Shown here: positions 22,750-24,155 of the stretch, in pieces
Layout of the letters: every line of letters begins with the position of its first letter
Numbering within the stretch: the stretch's first letter is position 1
NCBI GenBank assembly: GCA_001563325.1
Contig: LRSK01000199.1
Coordinates: 1 to 24,155, forward strand
Source: Candidatus Thorarchaeota archaeon SMTZ1-83
GTDB lineage: Archaea; Asgardarchaeota; Thorarchaeia; Thorarchaeales; Thorarchaeaceae
Length of the DNA stretch: 24,155 bases
Direction: 5' to 3'
The notes under the pieces: model-generated
Seen by the model: the letters and a program-made list of their open reading frames with translations, nothing else
Told to the model about the DNA's origin: nothing
Databases searched by the model: none
Made by a program: the position numbers and the translations under genes

Positions 22750-23808
22750 GTGACGATGGAAGGACACAGGAGAACAGTAGGTCTGCCACCCGGGACGCCA
22801 GTTCACACAGGCGCACGGCTTACCAAGGAACCAACTGTCACAATCATCGATTTCGATGAGGTCGATTATCGTGAACGAGTGGCCGTTTCTTGGAACGAGT
22901 GTACACCGCCCTCGGACAAGAAGACCGTCAGATGGATTCATGTCCAAGGACTACACGAACTTGAACTAATCAAGAAAGTCGGTTCCAACTTCAACATTCA
23001 TGATCTCATTCTCGAGGACATAACACATACTCAACAGAGGCCCAAGATGGAGATCCTGAAGGACTCCCTGTATCTTCTTCTAAGAGCATTCGACTACGAT
23101 AGTGATGCAGGTGAGCTTCTATCAGAGCAAGTGAGCATCTTAACTGGAGATCAATATGTGATCTCACTTCAAGAGTCTGAAGTAGACTTGTTTGATCCAA
23201 TCAAGAACAGGCTCTCTCGTGGTCTGGGAAGGATCAGGAAGGGTGAATCAGACTATCTCACTTACTCTCTTGTCGATCTTATCGTTGACCGTTACTTTCT
23301 GGTCTTGGAGGGCTTCGGTGACAGGATTGAGGCACTGGAGGACAAGGTCATAAAAGACCCCACCAATGAAACTCTGCAAGAGATATACAGACTTCGTCGC
23401 AACACAATCCTGCTTAGGAGACATGTCTGGCCTCTCAGAGAGATAGTTTCCAGACTGAATCGTGAAGAGTCCAGTTTCATAAGTAACCAAACACAGGTTT
23501 ATCTAAGAGACCTCCATGACCACGTGGTTCAGGTTAATGATCTCGTTGAAACGTATCGTGACTCCCTCACGGGGATTCTTGACATATACCTCTCAAGTGT
23601 TAGCAACAGGCTAAATGAAGTCATGAAGATCTTGACGGTCATTTCAACCATCTTCATACCCCTTACCTTGCTTGCGAGCATCTATGGTATGAACTTCTGG
23701 TTCATGCCAGAGTTGGCAAATCCGTACAGCTATCCTGTACTATTGGTCGTAATGCTACTCACAGGGTCTATTTTGCTCTTCTACTTCAGAAAGAAAGGGT
23801 GGATTTAG
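22750..23808 (+). CDS. corA: CorA-like divalent cation channel
   Basis: This 352-aa protein imports Mg2+ (or Co2+/Ni2+) as a pentamer. It has a large cytoplasmic N-terminal domain, a long charged stalk helix (~190-290) and two C-terminal membrane helices (~292-312 and 326-345). The signature YGMNFWFMPEL follows the first, and the C-terminus is basic (FRKKGWI). Length and topology match CorA/MgtC-type family members. The start is GTG 22750, with ATG 22756 equally possible. It is probably transcribed alone; a TTTAAG element near 22612 could be its promoter. Confidence 0.9.
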   Translation: MTMEGHRRTVGLPPGTPVHTGARLTKEPTVTIIDFDEVDYRERVAVSWNECTPPSDKKTVRWIHVQGLHELELIKKVGSNFNIHDLILEDITHTQQRPKMEILKDSLYLLLRAFDYDSDAGELLSEQVSILTGDQYVISLQESEVDLFDPIKNRLSRGLGRIRKGESDYLTYSLVDLIVDRYFLVLEGFGDRIEALEDKVIKDPTNETLQEIYRLRRNTILLRRHVWPLREIVSRLNREESSFISNQTQVYLRDLHDHVVQVNDLVETYRDSLTGILDIYLSSVSNRLNEVMKILTVISTIFIPLTLLASIYGMNFWFMPELANPYSYPVLLVVMLLTGSILLFYFRKKGWI

Positions 23809-23831
23809 CTTTCATTCTCCGACAGTACTTG

Positions 23832-24155
23832 TCAATCCAAGAACTCTGCCACCTCATCAACTGATAGTCTTGGTTTCATTCTTGGAATCACACGAGGCCA
23901 CCCCACAGTTATCGCAGCCAACAACTTCCAAGGCTTCTCAAAGTACTTCACAATCGCCTCATACGCATAGAAGATGTCACCAATCCAACAGGCTCCGAGA
24001 CCCAATGAATGAGCCTTCAGAAGCAAGTTCTGAATAGCAGCAGCCACACTGTGAACCTCCGTAGTCCAACCCCTCTCGTTTGTGTTCCAGACGATTATCA
24101 CCACGGGGACTCTCTCCATCATCTGACACGAGCCATAGGAAGACCCAACATCATA
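23832..24155 (-). CDS. nitroreductase-family protein, 3' part
   Basis: This is the C-terminal part of an FMN-dependent nitroreductase-like NAD(P)H oxidoreductase. The frame is open to the window edge, so the 5' end is missing and the ATG at 24122 is internal. About 107 residues are visible: a VVIIVWNTN strand, HSVAAAIQNLLLKAHSLGLG with ACWIGD (the conserved helix and FMN-contact loop) and LLAAITVGWP near the end, all typical of the family. The substrate cannot be told. Confidence 0.85.
   Translation of the reverse strand, partial: YDVGSSYGSCQMMERVPVVIIVWNTNERGWTTEVHSVAAAIQNLLLKAHSLGLGACWIGDIFYAYEAIVKYFEKPWKLLAAITVGWPRVIPRMKPRLSVDEVAEFLD

Noticed and set aside
22793..22799. CGGGACG as the 5' acceptor of the partial tRNA
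   Set aside because: It lies inside the CorA coding region and is not followed by a TA and D-stem.
1..24155. CRISPR array, transposase or integrase
   Set aside because: No regularly spaced repeats and no transposase- or integrase-like proteins were seen on either strand.

Overview
The window looks like a piece of an Asgard archaeal chromosome, perhaps Thorarchaeia-like; the exact group is a guess. Archaeal origin is shown by two TFB genes, TATA-type promoters, an archaeal-type OB-fold ssDNA-binding protein and tRNA introns with bulge-helix-bulge (BHB) splice sites. A Ras/Arf-like small GTPase points to Asgard. Genes lie on both strands in short operons, with many TTG, GTG and probably one CTG start.

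Layout. 1-287: 3' end of mtnA. 337-445: tRNA-Arg(UCG) with a D-loop intron. 522-1610: toroid (prenyltransferase/squalene-cyclase-like) protein. 1619-1837 (-): DUF6485-like Cys-rich protein. 1862-3835: molybdopterin oxidoreductase whose [4Fe-4S] N-terminus is in frame but has no start codon. 3868-6012 (-): DUF1156-type DNA methyltransferase, probably starting at CTG. 6287-6423: tRNA-Tyr(GUA) with two introns. 6501-7811: small membrane protein and AlkA/OGG-like glycosylase. The glycosylase stop codon is the first triplet of a tRNA-Tyr 3' fragment (7809-7850). 8077-9742 (-): three-gene TFB module A. 9995-10021: a second tRNA 3' fragment. 10102-12231: FprA flavoprotein and a cysteine-free TrxR-like flavoprotein. 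12488-12769 (-): HTH-like protein. 12915-13580: triple-BON protein. 13710-14977 (-): 57-aa protein coupled to a KamA-family radical SAM enzyme. 15354-15902: ssDNA-binding protein. 16046-16540: small GTPase. 16552-17478 (-): polytopic membrane protein. 17528-19168 (-): TFB module B. 19716-22573: opine-dehydrogenase-like protein coupled to a B12-domain/TIM-barrel protein. 22750-23808: CorA-like channel. 23832-24155 (-): 3' part of a nitroreductase.

The most unusual feature is the TFB module: a roughly 60-aa protein with a W-D-D-I-E-R core, a 170-aa protein I do not recognise, and TFB, in that order. Two diverged copies lie about 9.5 kb apart. They share gene order, the 22-nt gap before TFB, twin TATA-like palindromes 23 bp apart, and a tRNA-3'-end-like sequence upstream. 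A third member of the small family sits, translationally coupled, in front of the KamA-family gene. Copy A is bracketed by direct repeats of a tRNA-Tyr 3' end next to the intact tRNA-Tyr gene, suggesting integration into the tRNA; no integrase is visible. I infer a mobile or duplicating transcription-factor cassette; the roles of the two small partners are unknown.
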